NCBI GenBank assembly: GCA_019136395.1
Contig: JAGVUH010000569.1
Location: 1 to 8,164 of the forward strand
From: Gammaproteobacteria bacterium
GTDB taxonomy: Bacteria; Pseudomonadota; Gammaproteobacteria; Chromatiales; Chromatiaceae
Direction of reading: 5' to 3'
Length of the DNA stretch: 8,164 nt
Shown: piece by piece, positions 7,176 to 8,164 of the stretch
Position numbering within the stretch: the first letter of the stretch is position 1
Layout: each line of letters begins with the position of its first letter
Made by a program: the position numbers and the translations under genes
Notes under the pieces: model-generated
Told to the model about the DNA's origin: nothing
Databases searched by the model: none
What the model saw: the letters and a program-made list of their open reading frames with translations, nothing else

Positions 7176-7197
7176 GGGCCTGACTCCAGCCAGGCCC
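7176..7197 (+). other. Hairpin followed by a T-rich stretch, in the leader of the cytochrome c4 gene
   Basis: GGGCCTG (7176-7182) pairs with CAGGCCC (7191-7197) around an 8-nt loop, and the next 20 bases are T-rich but broken by G and C. It could be a weak terminator or an attenuator about 100 nt before the cytochrome start. It shares the 13-mer CCAGCCAGGCCCT with the hairpin at 1126-1155. Confidence 0.4.
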
Positions 7198-7299
7198 TGT
7201 CCTTTGGCTTTTGTTTGCATCAAACCAGTTGCCTTTGCCAGCCGGCAAGGTATCGGCACGGCCGGGACGGGTTCCCCCAACAGGAAGCGAGACAAAAAT

Positions 7300-7911
7300 A
7301 TGACGAAGACGTGGCTGATCTCGATGGCCGTCACGGCGGCCTTCCTTTCCCATGGCGCTCAGGCAGCCGGCGATGCCAAGGCCGGCGAGGCCAAGACCGC
7401 GGTCTGCATGGCCTGCCACGGTCCCCAGGGTAACAGTCTGGTGCCAACCTGGCCCAAGCTGGCTGGCCAGCATCCCGAGTATCTCTACAAGCAACTCATG
7501 GACTTCAAGAGCGGGGCGCGGGTCAACGAAGCCATGAGCCCCCAGGTTCTGGCCCTCAATGAGCAGGACTTCGCCGATCTGGCCGCCTATTACGCCGCGC
7601 AGACGCAGACCGGCGGCACCACCGATCCGGCCGCCCTCGAACTGGGCGGGCGCCTGTTCCGGGGCGGTAACGCGGAGACCGGCGTCCCCGCCTGCACCGG
7701 CTGCCATGGTCCCGCGGGGCTGGGCGTGGGGGCTGCGAAGTATCCTCGGGTAGCCGGACAGCACGCGACCTATGTCGAGTCCACGCTCAAGCTCTATCGG
7801 GATGGCACCCGGGCCAACGATCCCAATGGGATGATGCGCGAGGTGGCGGCCCGCCTGACGGATGCCGAGATCGCCGCGGTCTCCCAGTTCGTCCAGGGTT
7901 TGGGTCAGTAA
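7300..7911 (+). CDS. Cytochrome c4, periplasmic diheme electron carrier
   Basis: A 203-residue precursor, the usual length for cytochrome c4. A Sec signal peptide (residues 1-22, likely cleaved after AQA) exports it. Two homologous class I c domains follow. Domain 1 has haem site CMACH (36-40), KLAGQHPEYLYKQL and probable axial Met79; domain 2 has CTGCH (132-136), RVAGQHATYVESTL and Met178 or Met179. It should carry electrons in the periplasm between the bc1 complex and terminal oxidases or, in a phototroph, a reaction centre; the partner is not shown. ATG 7300 is chosen because it begins the signal peptide directly, with AGGAAG 12 nt upstream; the in-frame TTG at 7204 would add 32 residues that disrupt the leader. 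A probable bc1 gene begins 213 nt downstream. Confidence 0.94.
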   Translation: MTKTWLISMAVTAAFLSHGAQAAGDAKAGEAKTAVCMACHGPQGNSLVPTWPKLAGQHPEYLYKQLMDFKSGARVNEAMSPQVLALNEQDFADLAAYYAAQTQTGGTTDPAALELGGRLFRGGNAETGVPACTGCHGPAGLGVGAAKYPRVAGQHATYVESTLKLYRDGTRANDPNGMMREVAARLTDAEIAAVSQFVQGLGQ

Positions 7912-7913
7912 TA

Positions 7914-7936
7914 CGCCCGGCGGATCGTCCCGGGCG
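7914..7936 (+). terminator. Hairpin just after the cytochrome c4 stop codon
   Basis: CGCCCGG (7914-7920) pairs with CCGGGCG (7930-7936) around a 9-nt loop, starting 2 nt after the stop. Only two T residues follow, so it is a weak intrinsic terminator at best. A second dyad GCAGCGCCGCTGC (7939-7951) follows at once. Confidence 0.4.
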
Positions 7937-8034
7937 TTGCAGCGCCGCTGCCCCCGCCAAGGCGGGTTCCCGGACGGGCCAGTCAAACTCAATGCACGCC
8001 ACCGCCGCAGCATCCGGCCTTCGCCGACCAAGTC

Positions 8035-8093
8035 GCGGTGAGAGGAAATCTACCTTTTCGGGTGGGAACCGACCGTCATCATGAGGACGGTTC
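8035..8093 (+). repeat. Diverged copy of the 65-bp repeat upstream of the probable petA
   Basis: Shares GCGGTGA (8035-8041, compare 7050-7056), the 11-mer CTTTTCGGGTG (8054-8064, identical to 7064-7074) and the ending TCATGA...ACGGTT with the tandem repeat before the cytochrome c4 gene, in the same orientation. It contains its own hairpin, ACCGTC (8072-8077) with GACGGT (8086-8091). It ends about 30 nt before the next start codon. Confidence 0.55.
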
Positions 8094-8124
8094 AGCCTAA
8101 ATTCAGAGGGGTTAAGTACACAAC

Positions 8125-8164
8125 ATGAGCGCACCAGGCGTAGATAAAAACCGTAGGCGGGTCC
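8125..8164 (+). CDS. petA: Start of probable Rieske iron-sulfur subunit of cytochrome bc1 complex (right edge)
   Basis: Only 13 codons are visible: MSAPGVDKNRRRV. A short polar segment with VDK-x-RRR matches the usual beginning of proteobacterial ubiquinol-cytochrome c reductase Rieske proteins, where the arginines belong to a twin-arginine signal that also becomes the membrane anchor. A neighbouring cytochrome c4 gene supports this. A GAGGGG lies 14 nt upstream, rather far for a ribosome site. With so few residues, another Tat-exported protein cannot be excluded. Confidence 0.5.
   Translation, partial: MSAPGVDKNRRRV

Noticed and set aside
7138..8031. 297-codon minus-strand frame over the cytochrome gene
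   Set aside because: The plus strand encodes a cytochrome c4 with two CXXCH sites and a signal peptide; the antisense product has no recognisable features.

Overview
The window is high-GC DNA with compact genes and strongly GC-biased third codon positions. It carries an AcrA/MexA-type efflux adaptor, a diheme cytochrome c4, the probable first codons of a Rieske protein gene (petA), and a CheB/CheR-fused sensor kinase. Together these suggest a gammaproteobacterium, possibly a purple sulfur bacterium of the Chromatiaceae type. That placement is an inference from gene content only; no rRNA or taxonomic marker is present.

Left edge (1-640): the 5' two fifths or so of an RND efflux periplasmic adaptor lipoprotein lies on the minus strand and runs off the edge. 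Its sigma70-like promoter is overlapped by a near-perfect 16-bp palindrome of the TetR/AcrR operator type. No regulator gene is in the window.

Region 640-1514: mostly non-coding. It holds a nested hairpin, a short four-cysteine reading frame with host-like codon use but no leader (probably a remnant), a further hairpin and two palindromes. One palindrome is a perfect 16-mer abutting a probable promoter for the large signalling gene.

Centre (1515-6939): a two-gene signalling operon. The first gene encodes a 1519-residue soluble protein with CheB methylesterase, CheR methyltransferase, PAS, Glu-rich coiled coil, PAS, HisKA, HATPase, REC and Hpt modules, with the key catalytic and phosphorylation residues visible in the enzymatic and relay domains. 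The second gene overlaps it by 35 bp and encodes a REC-GGDEF diguanylate cyclase with an intact active site and an intact inhibitory site. The simplest reading is a complete phosphorelay (His884, Asp1201, His1357, then Asp53 of the cyclase) that converts a cytoplasmic signal into c-di-GMP, with a built-in methylation/demethylation pair of unknown substrate.

Right part (6940-8164): respiratory genes. A diheme cytochrome c4 is preceded by imperfect tandem repeats of about 65 bp and several inverted repeats. A related copy of the repeat lies just upstream of a truncated gene whose first 13 residues look like the start of the Rieske subunit of the cytochrome bc1 complex. Repeats of one family before two electron-transport genes are the most notable non-coding signal here.
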